Source: JAWWPY01 sp964412845
GTDB lineage: Bacteria > Actinomycetota > Actinomycetes > Streptosporangiales > Streptosporangiaceae
Length of the DNA stretch: 50,594 bases
Assembly: GCA_964412845.1 (NCBI GenBank)
Contig: CAYPQM010000024.1
Location: forward strand, 1-50,594
Direction: 5' to 3'
The notes below the pieces were generated by a model. That model searched no databases and had not been told where the DNA came from. It worked only from the letters and a program-made list of their open reading frames with translations. Positions 38,030-45,761 of the stretch are shown here, one piece after another. How positions within the stretch are numbered: the stretch's first letter is position 1; each line of letters opens with the position of its first letter. The translations under genes were made by a program, and so were the position numbers.

Positions 38030-39106
38030 TCAGGGCCGGCCCGGAAACGCTCTCGCGACCTCAAGGAACGCGTCGTTCTCGTCGTGACCACCGATCGAGA
38101 CGCGCGCCCCCTCCGCGCCGAAGGTCCGGACACTGACCCCGGCCCGCTCGCAGGCCAGGGCGAACTCCTGGGTATCGGCGCCGAGGCGCAGCCAGACAAA
38201 ATTGGCCTCGCTCGGCGGCACGGTCCAGCCTCCGGCGAGCAGTTCGTCGCGGACCCGGGTCCGTTCCTTGACCACCACCGCGACCCGGTCAAGCAACTCG
38301 CCCTCAGCGGCCAGGGAGGCGATGGCCGCGGCCTGCGCGATGGCGTTCACCGTGAACGGCAGCATGGTCTTGCGGACCGCCCCGGCCACGGCCGGGTGCG
38401 CCACCATGAATCCCACCCGCAATCCGGCCAGGCCATAGGCCTTCGAGAAGGTGCGCAGCACGGCGACGTTGGGCCGGCTGGCGTACAGCGCCATACCGTC
38501 GGGCACATCGGGGTCGCGGACGTACTCCGCGTAGGCCTCATCCAGCACCACCAGGCAGTCGGCGGGCACCTGGTCAATGAACTCCACGAGCTCAGCCGCG
38601 TGCAGCACGGTCCCGGTCGGGTTGTTCGGATTGCAGATGAAGACGACCCGGGTGCGCGGGGTAACCGCGCGGGCCATGCCGCTGAGGTCATGGGTTTCAC
38701 CGCGGAGCGGAACGCGGACCGACGTCGCCGCGGAAAGATCCACCAGGGTGGGGTACGCCTCGAACGAGCGCCACGCGTAGAGCACCTCAGCACCAGGCTC
38801 GCCGACCGCCTCAAGCAGTTGCTGGGTCACCCCGACCGAGCCGCACCCGATCGCTATGTGCTCCGGTGGGACAGCGAAGCGGCTCGCGATCGCCTCGGTC
38901 AGGTGGCCCGCGCCGTTGTCGGGATACCTGTTGACGTCGCGGACGGCCTCGGCGATGGCCTCGGCCACCGACGGCAGCGGGCCGAACGGGGACTCGTTGG
39001 ACGACAGCTTCACCGACCTGCCGTCCGGCCCGGACACCCGCCGGCCCGGCTGGTAGGGAGCGAACCGGTCCAGGACGCGGCGGAAGCGGGGCGATCCTCC
39101 GGACAC
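38030..39106 (-). CDS. pat: Aromatic/histidinol-phosphate aminotransferase (Pat/HisC-like)
   Basis: This PLP-dependent class I/II aminotransferase has 358 residues from GTG 39106, which follows AGGAGG; longer starts up to 39193 are less likely. It matches the Pat (phenylalanine aminotransferase) branch of the HisC family: LSSNESPFGPLPSV, NRYPDNGAGHLTEAIA, IGCGSVGVTQQLLEAV, FICNPNNPTGT, VLDEAYAEYV and LRTFSKAYGLAGLRVGFM, with the PLP lysine in the last. The C-terminal VSVRTFGAEGARVSIG region holds the carboxylate-binding Arg. No histidine genes are nearby, which favours Pat over HisC. Substrate choice cannot be decided from motifs alone. Confidence 0.88.
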   Translation of the reverse strand: MSGGSPRFRRVLDRFAPYQPGRRVSGPDGRSVKLSSNESPFGPLPSVAEAIAEAVRDVNRYPDNGAGHLTEAIASRFAVPPEHIAIGCGSVGVTQQLLEAVGEPGAEVLYAWRSFEAYPTLVDLSAATSVRVPLRGETHDLSGMARAVTPRTRVVFICNPNNPTGTVLHAAELVEFIDQVPADCLVVLDEAYAEYVRDPDVPDGMALYASRPNVAVLRTFSKAYGLAGLRVGFMVAHPAVAGAVRKTMLPFTVNAIAQAAAIASLAAEGELLDRVAVVVKERTRVRDELLAGGWTVPPSEANFVWLRLGADTQEFALACERAGVSVRTFGAEGARVSIGGHDENDAFLEVARAFPGRP

Positions 39107-39196
39107 CGGCGTCCTCCTGTCGGTCAGTGGGGCAGGTAGCCCGGTCACTGTGGTCGTGAAACCCGGGCCAGGCCCAGTCTGCCAGGGCGGCAACGA

Positions 39197-39718
39197 TCAC
39201 GGCTCCGGGATAGATCCCAGCGCCTGGGCGAACGCGGCGTGCATCTCTTCGGAGAACAGCACGAAACGAACCTCGGCCACCTGGGTGGCCGCCCCGTGCG
39301 CGGCGCTGACCGCGATCAGCGCCGCGTCCTGGGGCGGCCAGCCATAGGCTCCGGCGGACACGGCGGGAAATGCCACGCTCCGCGCGCCGATCTCGTCCGC
39401 GACCCGCAGCGACTCCGTATAGCAGGAGGCCAGCACGGCGCTCTGGTCGTGCCCACGCGAATACACCGGGCCGACCGTGTGGATCACCCACCGGGCCGGC
39501 AGATCGCCGGCTGTGGTGACGATGGCCTGGCCAGCGGGCAGGCCATCGGGGTAGCGCGTGGCCCGGATCATGCGGCATTCGGCCACGATGGCCGGGCCGC
39601 CCCGGCGGTGGATGGCACCGTCCACCCCGCCCCCGCCGAGCAGGGTCGAATTCGCCGCGTTGACGATCGCGTCCGTGGCCTGCTGCGTGATGTCACCGAC
39701 CATCAGCGTGATCTCCAT
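39197..39718 (-). CDS. Macrodomain protein (ADP-ribose/O-acetyl-ADP-ribose hydrolase-like)
   Basis: From ATG 39718 the product is a 173-residue single macrodomain. The ADP-ribose-binding features are clear: GDITQQATDAIVNAANSTLL, GGGGVDGAIHRRGGP, GQAIVTTAGDLPARWVIHTVGP and FPAVSAGAYGWP. This is the YmdB/MacroD-type layout, so it probably removes ADP-ribose or O-acetyl-ADP-ribose products. The upstream ORF to 39919 is antisense to blaI and rejected. It is divergent from blaI with 52 bp between starts and follows no obvious operon partner. Confidence 0.9.
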   Translation of the reverse strand: MEITLMVGDITQQATDAIVNAANSTLLGGGGVDGAIHRRGGPAIVAECRMIRATRYPDGLPAGQAIVTTAGDLPARWVIHTVGPVYSRGHDQSAVLASCYTESLRVADEIGARSVAFPAVSAGAYGWPPQDAALIAVSAAHGAATQVAEVRFVLFSEEMHAAFAQALGSIPEP

Positions 39719-39758
39719 GTCCCCATCACAGCACCTACTCAGAGTGGCCGGCGGTGGG

Positions 39759-39764
39759 TAGAGT
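39759..39764 (+). promoter_or_regulatory. -10-like hexamer TAGAGT, leaderless-type blaI promoter
   Basis: TAGAGT lies 6 nt before the blaI GTG (39771), with no ribosome-binding site between. A 9-bp palindrome ACTC-A-GAGT lies just upstream (39737-39745). Confidence 0.45.
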
Positions 39765-39770
39765 GACGGA

Positions 39771-40136
39771 GTGAACCGACTTGGCGAACTAGAACGCGCG
39801 ATTATGGACGTGCTCTGGGAAAGCCAGACGCCGCTCACCGTGCGCCAGGTAGGCGGCTGCCTGACCGATCGGGACCTTGCCCACACCACCGTGATGACGG
39901 TCCTCGACCGGCTGGCCAAGAAGGGCTTCGCCCGGCGGGACCGGGACGGTCGCGCCTGGCTGTATCACGCGGCGGCCAGCAGGGAAGCGTACGTCACGGA
40001 GCTTATGCTGCATGCTCTCGACCAGACTGGCGACAGGTCCGCTGCGCTGGCCAGTTTCGCGCGCCGCGTGACGGACACCGAGGCACGCGTGCTGCGCCGT
40101 GCCCTGGAGGTAGGCGGAGAGGGCTCCAGGAGCTGA
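39771..40136 (+). CDS. BlaI/MecI-family transcriptional repressor
   Basis: The 121-residue winged-helix protein begins MNRLGELERAIMDVLWESQTPLTVRQV and continues AHTTVMTVLDRLAKKGFARRDRDGRAWLYHAA, the hallmark of BlaI/MecI/CopY repressors. The C-terminal half would form the dimer interface and contains the site normally cut on induction. It is followed after 6 bp by an M56 membrane peptidase, the standard BlaI-BlaR arrangement. Targets may include its own promoter and cell-wall or respiratory genes, as in mycobacteria. No TACTACA-type operator is obvious. Confidence 0.93.
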   Translation: MNRLGELERAIMDVLWESQTPLTVRQVGGCLTDRDLAHTTVMTVLDRLAKKGFARRDRDGRAWLYHAAASREAYVTELMLHALDQTGDRSAALASFARRVTDTEARVLRRALEVGGEGSRS

Positions 40137-40142
40137 CCTCGC

Positions 40143-41084
40143 GTGCTATCCCCTGTCCTGGTTCTCGCGTCCGTTGCGATCGGCATCGTCCCGTCCGCCG
40201 CGGGGCTCGCTGCTGCGGGCTGGCCACGCCGGTCTCCGGCCGCCGCGATCCTGCTGTGGCAGGCCCTCGGCCTCGGCTGGGGCCTCGCCGCGATCGGGGC
40301 CCTCGCCGGGCTGGGCGCGGCCCCGGGAGGGTTCGGCGTGGCGGGCGGCGCCCTGGCGGTAGCCGACCGTGCCGTCCGGGACGTCGCGTCCGGTGCCGCG
40401 CCGCCTGACCTCATCGCCGCGTTGCGGCTGCTCTGCCTGGCGGCGGGGACAGGGCTGCTGATCTTGCTCTGCTGGGTCCTGCTCGCCGCATCGGCCGCGG
40501 TGCTGCGCGCCCGGCGGCGGCAGCGCGTGCTGCTCAGCCTGCTGGCTCACGGCGACCCCAAGGTGCCCGGGGCTCTCGTGCTCGACCACCCCACGGCCGC
40601 CGCCTACTGCGTCCCTGGGCTGCGGTCCCGGATCGTGATCAGCGCCGGCGCCCTGGCCCTGCTCGATCAGGCGGAACTCGCGGCCGTCCTCGCCCACGAG
40701 CGGGCCCACCTGCGGGAACGACATGACCTTGTGCTGCTGCCGTTTACCGCCCTGCGACGGGCCTTCCCGCGGTCGGCCTCGGCCCGGCGGGCGCACGGCG
40801 CGGTGGCCCTGCTGGTCGAGATGCTCGCCGACGATCACGCGCTGCGGCACCGCCCTGCCCGGGAGCTTGTCACCGCCCTGATCCGGGTCGGCACGTCAGG
40901 CGCTGGGAGCACGCCGACCGGGGCTCTCGCCGTAGGCGGCACGCAGGACGGCGAGATGGCAGTGCGGGTGGCCCGCCTGCTGCAGCCGGCGCCCGGGCTC
41001 TCGGTGCCCGCCCTCGCCCTGGTGTGCGCCGCCGCCACGCTGGTGGTAGCCGTCCCGGCCGCACTCCTGGTCCTGCCGATCTGA
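40143..41084 (+). CDS. M56 (BlaR1-type) membrane metallopeptidase
   Basis: This 313-residue membrane protein has hydrophobic segments at about 1-25, 35-60, 95-125 and near the C-terminus (about 285-312). The zinc peptidase motif HExxH is HERAH at residues 185-189 in AVLAHERAHLRERHD, with the downstream EMLADDHAL providing a likely third ligand region. It has no penicillin-binding sensor domain, so the signal is unlikely to be sensed the way BlaR1 does. It probably inactivates the BlaI-type repressor encoded 6 bp upstream. Confidence 0.92.
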   Translation: MLSPVLVLASVAIGIVPSAAGLAAAGWPRRSPAAAILLWQALGLGWGLAAIGALAGLGAAPGGFGVAGGALAVADRAVRDVASGAAPPDLIAALRLLCLAAGTGLLILLCWVLLAASAAVLRARRRQRVLLSLLAHGDPKVPGALVLDHPTAAAYCVPGLRSRIVISAGALALLDQAELAAVLAHERAHLRERHDLVLLPFTALRRAFPRSASARRAHGAVALLVEMLADDHALRHRPARELVTALIRVGTSGAGSTPTGALAVGGTQDGEMAVRVARLLQPAPGLSVPALALVCAAATLVVAVPAALLVLPI

Positions 41085-41135
41085 GTGGCCGGCCGGGCCG
41101 ATCTGAGCTGCCACCGGCCGGTCCGGGCCCGGCAG

Positions 41136-41141
41136 TAGGCT
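41136..41141 (+). promoter_or_regulatory. -10-like hexamer TAGGCT, leaderless-type promoter
   Basis: TAGGCT lies 6 nt before GTG 41148, the same layout as at purD. Confidence 0.5.
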
Positions 41142-41147
41142 GCCAGC

Positions 41148-41879
41148 GTGACCGAAACGCAGTGGCGCACGCATCGCCTCGAACTGGACGACCAGAGCCT
41201 CCGTGAGTGGGACGCCGTGGTCCTGGCCGCGGACCCGGACGGGATCGTGCTGGACTCCTCGGCGTTCTACCCGGGAGGCGGCGGCCAGCCGCCCGACCAT
41301 GGCGTCCTGCTCTGGGGCGGCGTGCAGACCCGGATCGCCGGGGCCAGGAAGGCCGATGACCTGTACCTGATCCCGGAGCCAGGCGACCCGCTCCCGCCGG
41401 TCGGCACGGCGGTGCGCGGCGCGGTCGAGGACGAGCGGCGGACCGCACTGATGCGGACGCACTCGGGACTGCACGTGCTGTGCGGTGTCGTGTTCCGTGA
41501 CTTCGGCGCGCTGGTGACCGGGGGGAACATGGAACCGCTCGCCGCGAGGATGGACTTCGATCTCCCCGAGGTGCCCGCCGGGTTCAAGGAGACCGTCGAG
41601 GACGCGTGCAACGCGGAAATCGCCGCTGACCGGCGCATCGATGTGCGGGTACTGCCCCGCGACGAGGCGCTGGCTATTCCTGACATCATCCGTACCGCGA
41701 CGAACCTGATCCCGCCCGATGTACCTGAGGTCCGGATCATCGACATCGTGGGGCTGGACCAGCAGGCCGACGGGGGCACCCATGTCGGCTCGACCAGCCA
41801 GGTCGGCACGATCGAGGTGGTCAAGATCGAGAACAAGGGCAAGGGTTTCCGGCGGCTGCGCATCCGCATCGCGGACTAG
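41148..41879 (+). CDS. AlaX-like alanyl-tRNA editing protein
   Basis: This 243-residue protein is related to the editing domain of AlaRS and should hydrolyse mis-acylated tRNA-Ala. SSAFYPGGGGQPPDHG is the N-terminal glycine-rich motif, THSGLH (His105, His109) gives two zinc ligands and ADGGTHVGSTSQVG gives the third (His212). The usual ligand Cys in CGGTH is Asp208 here. Asp could still bind zinc or the site may be altered. The C-terminal KIENKGKGFRRLRIRI completes the fold. A 14-bp tandem repeat with an assembly gap follows the stop. Confidence 0.88.
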   Translation: MTETQWRTHRLELDDQSLREWDAVVLAADPDGIVLDSSAFYPGGGGQPPDHGVLLWGGVQTRIAGARKADDLYLIPEPGDPLPPVGTAVRGAVEDERRTALMRTHSGLHVLCGVVFRDFGALVTGGNMEPLAARMDFDLPEVPAGFKETVEDACNAEIAADRRIDVRVLPRDEALAIPDIIRTATNLIPPDVPEVRIIDIVGLDQQADGGTHVGSTSQVGTIEVVKIENKGKGFRRLRIRIAD

Positions 41880-41907
41880 CCCGGAGCCCGGCCCGCCCCC
41901 GGCTCAG

Positions 41908-42053
41908 CCAGCGCAGGACAACCAGCGCAGNNNNNNNNNNNNNNNNNNNNNNNNNNNNNNNNNNNNNNNNNNNNNNNNNNNNNNNNNNNNNNNNNNNNNN
42001 NNNNNNNNNNNNNNNNNNNNNNNNNNNNNNCCAGCGCAGGACAACCAGCGCAG
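41908..42053. repeat. 14-bp tandem repeat interrupted by an assembly gap
   Basis: The unit CCAGCGCAGGACAA is at 41908-41921, partly again at 41922-41930, and after the N run at 42031-42044 and 42045-42053. It fills the space between the convergent AlaX and DUF2516 genes. Confidence 0.9.
41931..42030. other. Assembly gap (100 N) inside the 14-bp repeat
   Basis: Exactly 100 N; the true length is unknown. The same 14-bp unit flanks both sides. Confidence 0.99.
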
Positions 42054-42079
42054 CGGAAGCTTTCGCCCGCGCAGGCTCG

Positions 42080-42427
42080 TTACCAGGGGCCGTACGGGCC
42101 GTTCGAGCTTGTCCCCCCGCCGCGGAACTCGCGGACCTTGGGCCGGACGTCGGTGAGGTAGATGGCCGCGGCCACGAACGCCGCGATGGAGAAGATGCCG
42201 ACGGCGGCCGGGCCGGTGGAGTAGGTGCAGGTGTACAGCCCGACAACCGCCGCGACCCCGAGGATGATCAGCCATAGCGGCTTGGTCTGCTTGCCCGCCG
42301 CCACGAAGGCCGGCGTGGGCCGGCGCAGCGCATCAACGAACGCCCACACCTCGACGACGAACGCGCCGATCGCGAGAAGCTCGAAAAACCAGTAGAGCGG
42401 GGTGTACGCCCCAGCCATCGTGAACAC
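42080..42427 (-). CDS. DUF2516 family membrane protein
   Basis: The 115-residue product has about three membrane helices: PLYWFFELLAIGAFVVEVWAF, LWLIILGVAAVVGLYT and AVGIFSIAAFVAAAIYLTD. It matches DUF2516, found only in actinobacteria and adjacent to hbhA and an XRE regulator in mycobacteria (Rv0476), as here. GTG 42427 is chosen over ATG 42418 because TAGCCT lies 6 nt upstream, as in other leaderless genes of the window. A strong hairpin separates it from the HBHA-like gene. Function unknown. Confidence 0.87.
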   Translation of the reverse strand: MFTMAGAYTPLYWFFELLAIGAFVVEVWAFVDALRRPTPAFVAAGKQTKPLWLIILGVAAVVGLYTCTYSTGPAAVGIFSIAAFVAAAIYLTDVRPKVREFRGGGTSSNGPYGPW

Positions 42428-42433
42428 AATGCC

Positions 42434-42439
42434 AGGCTA
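42434..42439 (-). promoter_or_regulatory. -10-like hexamer TAGCCT (minus strand), leaderless-type promoter
   Basis: Read on the minus strand, TAGCCT is followed by 6 nt and the GTG start at 42427. Confidence 0.45.
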
Positions 42440-42440
42440 T

Positions 42441-42489
42441 CCGGTCCGGGCGGAACTTGGGAACGAGCGCCCATTCCCGCCCGGACCGG
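42441..42489. terminator. Hairpin between the HBHA-like and DUF2516 genes
   Basis: CCGGTCCGGGCGG (42441-42453) pairs perfectly over 13 bp with 42477-42489 around a 23-nt loop. It begins 26 nt after the HBHA-like stop on the minus strand. Confidence 0.8.
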
Positions 42490-42514
42490 CGGCAGCCGAC
42501 CGGCCGTTCAGGTA

Positions 42515-42889
42515 CTAGCTGGTCTTACCGCTGATGGCACTCTTGCCACTTCGCGCGTTCTTGCTGCTCCGCGCGGTACTGCCGGTCGGCGCGCTGCCGT
42601 TGCTCCGTGCTCCCGCGCCGCTCCTGGCGGGCTTTCCGGTCAGCGCTTGCTCACCGCGAACGGCCAGGTGGTCATAACTGCGGGCCGCCTTGGCCCGGGC
42701 CGTGGTCACGACCTCGCTGGCCCGGGAAGGCAGCGTCGTCACCGAGGTGTCTGGCCGCCACCCGGCGATCCGCCCGGGCAGCTCGCGCAGCGCCTCAGAA
42801 GCCAGCACGCCGACCCCGGCGGCCGCTTGCAGCGGCTTGTGGCTGGCCAGCTTGCGTATCTCGGTCTTCACATCGATGGCACGATTCAT
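42515..42889 (-). CDS. Short HBHA-like protein
   Basis: The 124-residue product starts at ATG 42889 after GGAGAGGA. Its first 85 residues (KTEIRKLASHKPLQAAAGVGVLASEAL, ELPGRIAG, ASEVVTTARAKAARSYDHLAVRGE) look like the helical part of mycobacterial heparin-binding haemagglutinin. The last 40 residues are a basic, Ser/Gly/Lys/Arg-rich disordered tail instead of the Lys/Ala/Pro repeats of M. tuberculosis HBHA (about 199 residues). Position between the XRE regulator and DUF2516 matches Rv0474-Rv0475-Rv0476. An adhesin role is not implied; surface or lipid/nucleic-acid binding by the basic tail is inference. Confidence 0.7.
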   Translation of the reverse strand: MNRAIDVKTEIRKLASHKPLQAAAGVGVLASEALRELPGRIAGWRPDTSVTTLPSRASEVVTTARAKAARSYDHLAVRGEQALTGKPARSGAGARSNGSAPTGSTARSSKNARSGKSAISGKTS

Positions 42890-42976
42890 GCCAGTTCATC
42901 CTCTCCCGGCCTGCCGTTGGCAGACCTCGCGTCGGCCAGCGGACACGTCCGCCGGCCGACCTCATGATTCGGGTTG

Positions 42977-43594
42977 TCACTCCCCGCCCGGATGGACAGC
43001 GTCGTCCTGGGCCACGAACGTTTCGATCACCTGCGGACGGGCGTCGTCCACCGGCGGTTGGCCGGCGGTGATCGTCCGCCGTAGCTCCGCTTCGGCCTCG
43101 TTCCCGTTCTCATCCAGCAACGGATCGTCGTCGTCCCGTAGCAACCGGCCCGGGCGCCGGGCGCGGGCTGCGCGCCGTGTCGCCGGCTCATGCTGATCAT
43201 CTTCGTCCGCGGCTGAATCCTCGATCTCGTCAGCAGCGGCGGCGGCCGCGCGAGCGGCCGTCTCCTGGCGGAAGGAGTCGAAGATCTCCAGGAGCACCTG
43301 CTTCTGCCGCTCGGTGAGGCCCGGCTCGGCGAGCACCGCCGTCCGCACCCCCGAATCCGGCGGCCGTTCTTCCAGGATTCCGGCCTGCACGTAGAGCGCC
43401 TCGGCGGAGATTCGCAGCCCCTTGGCGATCTGCTGCAATATCTCGGCGCTGGGCCTGCGCAAGCCCCGCTCGATCTGGCTGAGGTACGGGTTGGAGACAC
43501 CCGCCGCCGCCGCCAGCTGGCGAAGCGAAATCTTGGCCTGCTCGCGTTGGTCCCGGATGTACTCGCCGATCGAACTCACGCTCATGGGGCTCAC
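42977..43594 (-). CDS. XRE-family transcriptional regulator (Rv0474-like)
   Basis: The 205-residue product has an N-terminal helix-turn-helix (about 10-70: IGEYIRDQREQAKISLRQLA, GVSNPYLSQIERGLRRPS, EILQQIAKGLRIS). A short helical segment follows (LTERQKQVLLEIFDSFRQET), then an acidic and Arg-rich low-complexity C-terminus. Its place upstream of the HBHA-like and DUF2516 genes matches Rv0474, a copper-responsive regulator in M. tuberculosis according to published work; the ligand here is unknown. The start is GTG 43594 or ATG 43585. It is 12 bp after the asparaginase stop, so co-transcription is likely. Confidence 0.88.
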   Translation of the reverse strand: MSPMSVSSIGEYIRDQREQAKISLRQLAAAAGVSNPYLSQIERGLRRPSAEILQQIAKGLRISAEALYVQAGILEERPPDSGVRTAVLAEPGLTERQKQVLLEIFDSFRQETAARAAAAAADEIEDSAADEDDQHEPATRRAARARRPGRLLRDDDDPLLDENGNEAEAELRRTITAGQPPVDDARPQVIETFVAQDDAVHPGGE

Positions 43595-43606
43595 GACGTC
43601 AGTGAA

Positions 43607-44602
43607 TCAAACTCCGCTTGCAATTGCAAACGCCCTGCAAGCACCCCATAAATCCGGCCGCCCGAACGGAACCCTGGCCCGTACCTCACCGACGGCCGAG
43701 TCTCCGCCGACGACCGGCACGGTCCCGATCCGGTCCAGTGCGGCACTGTCCACGCCCGGCTCGGCGGCTACCCCCAAGGTGCGCAGCAGGGCCACGGTGA
43801 GCGACGGCCTGGCCCGGGCCGCGCCGTCCTCGATCTTGTAGGCCACCGCGCGGCCGTCGGCGAGCGCGAACCCCTCGACCCCTTCCGCGCCCGCCTTCAG
43901 CAGCAGGCCAGGAACGGCCGCCATCAGCGCGCGCTCGGGTCGTGCGGTACCCGACGTCCAGTCAGGGTAAGCGCGCATGGCGTCGGCGACCTTGCGTCCA
44001 GCCGACTGCGGTTCGGCCAGGATCATCGCGCGCAGGGCCCGGGCGACACCGGTCAGGGACAGCGCGAAGAGCGGCGCGCCGCAGCCGTCCACGCCCACCG
44101 CAGTCACCCGCTCGCCGGCCAGGTCCTGCACCGCGGCGCGGATCCCCTTCTGCAGCGGATGATCCGGCTCCAGGTAGCTGCTTGTCGGCCAGCCCGCCAG
44201 GACGCAGGTGGCGAGCATGGCCGCGTGCTTGCCTGAGCAGTTCATGTACACGCGCTGCGCACTGCCACCGGCCCGCAGCACCGCCTGTTGCGAGCGCTCG
44301 TCCATGGGCAGCGCGGGTGGGCATCGCAGCGCGCCGGCCGCCAGGCCGGCCTGGGCCAGGATCTCGCGCACCCCAGCGATATGGAAGTCCTCACCAGAGT
44401 GGCTGGCCGCCGCCAGCGCAAGCAGTTTGCCGTCGGCGCCCAGGCCACAGCGGAGCATCCCGGCCGCCTGCATCGGCTTGTTCGACGAACGGGGGAATAT
44501 CGGTTCATCCACCTGGCCAGCGCGGTGCAGCCGCTGGCCATCAGCGGCCAGCACGACCACAGAGCCACGGTGCCTGGACTCGGTGAAGCCTGACCGGATC
44601 AC
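43607..44602 (-). CDS. Asparaginase (L-asparaginase II / Rhizobium-type family)
   Basis: This 331-residue protein belongs to the thermolabile asparaginase family (PF06089 type). Motifs are ESRHRGSVVVL, FPRSSNKPMQAAGM with the likely catalytic Ser-x-x-Lys, ASHSGEDFHIAGV, MNCSGKHAAMLATC with the conserved Ser-Gly-Lys-His, and VGVDGCGAPLFALSL. It should hydrolyse asparagine in the cytoplasm; side specificity is not predictable. The GTG 44602 start gives little N-terminal sequence before the conserved block, and homologues often have about 8 more residues, but upstream no standard start codon is in frame except CTG. It lies 19 bp after the BKACE gene. Confidence 0.88.
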   Translation of the reverse strand: MIRSGFTESRHRGSVVVLAADGQRLHRAGQVDEPIFPRSSNKPMQAAGMLRCGLGADGKLLALAAASHSGEDFHIAGVREILAQAGLAAGALRCPPALPMDERSQQAVLRAGGSAQRVYMNCSGKHAAMLATCVLAGWPTSSYLEPDHPLQKGIRAAVQDLAGERVTAVGVDGCGAPLFALSLTGVARALRAMILAEPQSAGRKVADAMRAYPDWTSGTARPERALMAAVPGLLLKAGAEGVEGFALADGRAVAYKIEDGAARARPSLTVALLRTLGVAAEPGVDSAALDRIGTVPVVGGDSAVGEVRARVPFGRPDLWGACRAFAIASGV

Positions 44603-44621
44603 CTCGGCCAGGATCGGGCTC

Positions 44622-45500
44622 TCAGTGACGGCCGTTCACCCCCAGCATGACGCGGGCGTCGGCGGGCAGCATCGGCGGCCGCTGAGCCAGCCCGGCCAGC
44701 GCGGCGGCGCGTTCCACCAGCTCGGCGTTTCCGGTCGCTGGCCGGCCGCGCGCGTAGGAGATCGTGTCCTCCATGCCCACCCGCAGGTGGCCGCCGGCGG
44801 CGAGCGCGGCGAACAGCACCGGCAGCGTCGCCCGGCCGACCCCGGTGGCGGACCAGGTAGCCCCTGCGGGCAACGCGGCAACCGCCTGGACCAGGGTGGC
44901 CGCGTCACCGGGCATCCCTCCGGGCACCCCCATCACCAGATCGCAGTGCACGTGCCCGCCATAAGGGGCACCGAGATCGGCCAGCAGCCGGTGCAGCGTG
45001 GCCGCGTGGCCCAGATCGAAGATCTCGAATTCGGGCACCACCCCGAGCTCCTGGGTCCGGGCGTACAGGTCGCGGATGAACGGCCACGGGTTCACGAACA
45101 CCTCGTCACCGAAATTGACTGTGCCGCAGGTGAGCGAGCAGGCGTCCGGCGCGGCGTCAAGCACGGCGAGCCGGTCCTCGAAACTGTCGGTGACCGCACC
45201 GCCGGTGGACAGCTGCACGATCAGGTCAGTGCTCTCCCGCAGCGCCGCCACGGTGTCCCTGAGCCTGGCCAGGTCAAGCGTTGGCCGCGCCCGATCGTCC
45301 CGGATGTGCACGTGAATCACGGCCGCCCCGGCCGCCTGGCACTGCGTGGCGGCGGCGACCAGTTCATCGAGGGTGACCGGCAGCGCCGGGACCGTCGCCT
45401 TGTCGGACTCGGCGCCGGTGGCCGCGACCGTGATGAGCGTCGCCGCCTGGCCGGTAGCGGCGGCGCGCAAGGGATCCGCAGGAGTGCTCGATGTCATCAT
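44622..45500 (-). CDS. BKACE family protein (DUF849, beta-keto acid cleavage enzyme)
   Basis: The TIM-barrel product has about 292 residues from ATG 45500 (a GTG at 45524 is possible). BKACE enzymes cleave a beta-keto acid with acetyl-CoA using a metal ion, as in carnitine and lysine breakdown. The metal ligands are in VIHVHIRDD (His-x-His) and the catalytic region has VQLSTGGA, FEIFDLGHA, GGHVHCDLVMGVPGGMPG and VGMEDTI. The substrate of this member is unknown. The neighbours (asparaginase, isomerase-like) do not point to a pathway. No strong ribosome-binding site is seen. Confidence 0.87.
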   Translation of the reverse strand: MMTSSTPADPLRAAATGQAATLITVAATGAESDKATVPALPVTLDELVAAATQCQAAGAAVIHVHIRDDRARPTLDLARLRDTVAALRESTDLIVQLSTGGAVTDSFEDRLAVLDAAPDACSLTCGTVNFGDEVFVNPWPFIRDLYARTQELGVVPEFEIFDLGHAATLHRLLADLGAPYGGHVHCDLVMGVPGGMPGDAATLVQAVAALPAGATWSATGVGRATLPVLFAALAAGGHLRVGMEDTISYARGRPATGNAELVERAAALAGLAQRPPMLPADARVMLGVNGRH

Positions 45501-45761
45501 GGTTGCAGCGCGCAGCCCCGGCACTGCGGCCGGGAGGAAGCGCCACTTCCCTCCCTCCGTTTGTCGGCAGGCTACGGTACCTTCACTGAGTCAGCGGGCG
45601 ATACCCAAACCGCTGGCGGGCTGGATCGCCACCCGGCATGCGGTGGCAGCGCCGGGAGCCTTCGTGCGCCGTCGGGCACGGCGGTGAACCAGCGGGCCTA
45701 TCGCGGTGAACCAGCGGGCCTACAGCGGTGAACCGGCGGGCCTACAGCGGTGAACCGGCGG
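45501..45761. other. Spacer between the BKACE and isomerase-like genes
   Basis: It holds the 22-bp tandem repeat (45682-45769) and a -10-like TAGCCT on the minus strand near 45574. No gene is evident. Confidence 0.5.

Noticed and set aside
36073..38292. Minus-strand ORF of 739 codons opposite the regulator and SDR genes
   Set aside because: Same reasoning; the plus-strand proteins have clear motifs and ribosome-binding sites.
45364..45546. Short minus-strand ORF starting at a GTG after GGAGGGAGGGAA, out of frame with the BKACE gene
   Set aside because: The purine-rich stretch abuts the GTG with no spacing, and the peptide has no conserved look; an upstream leader peptide is not supported.
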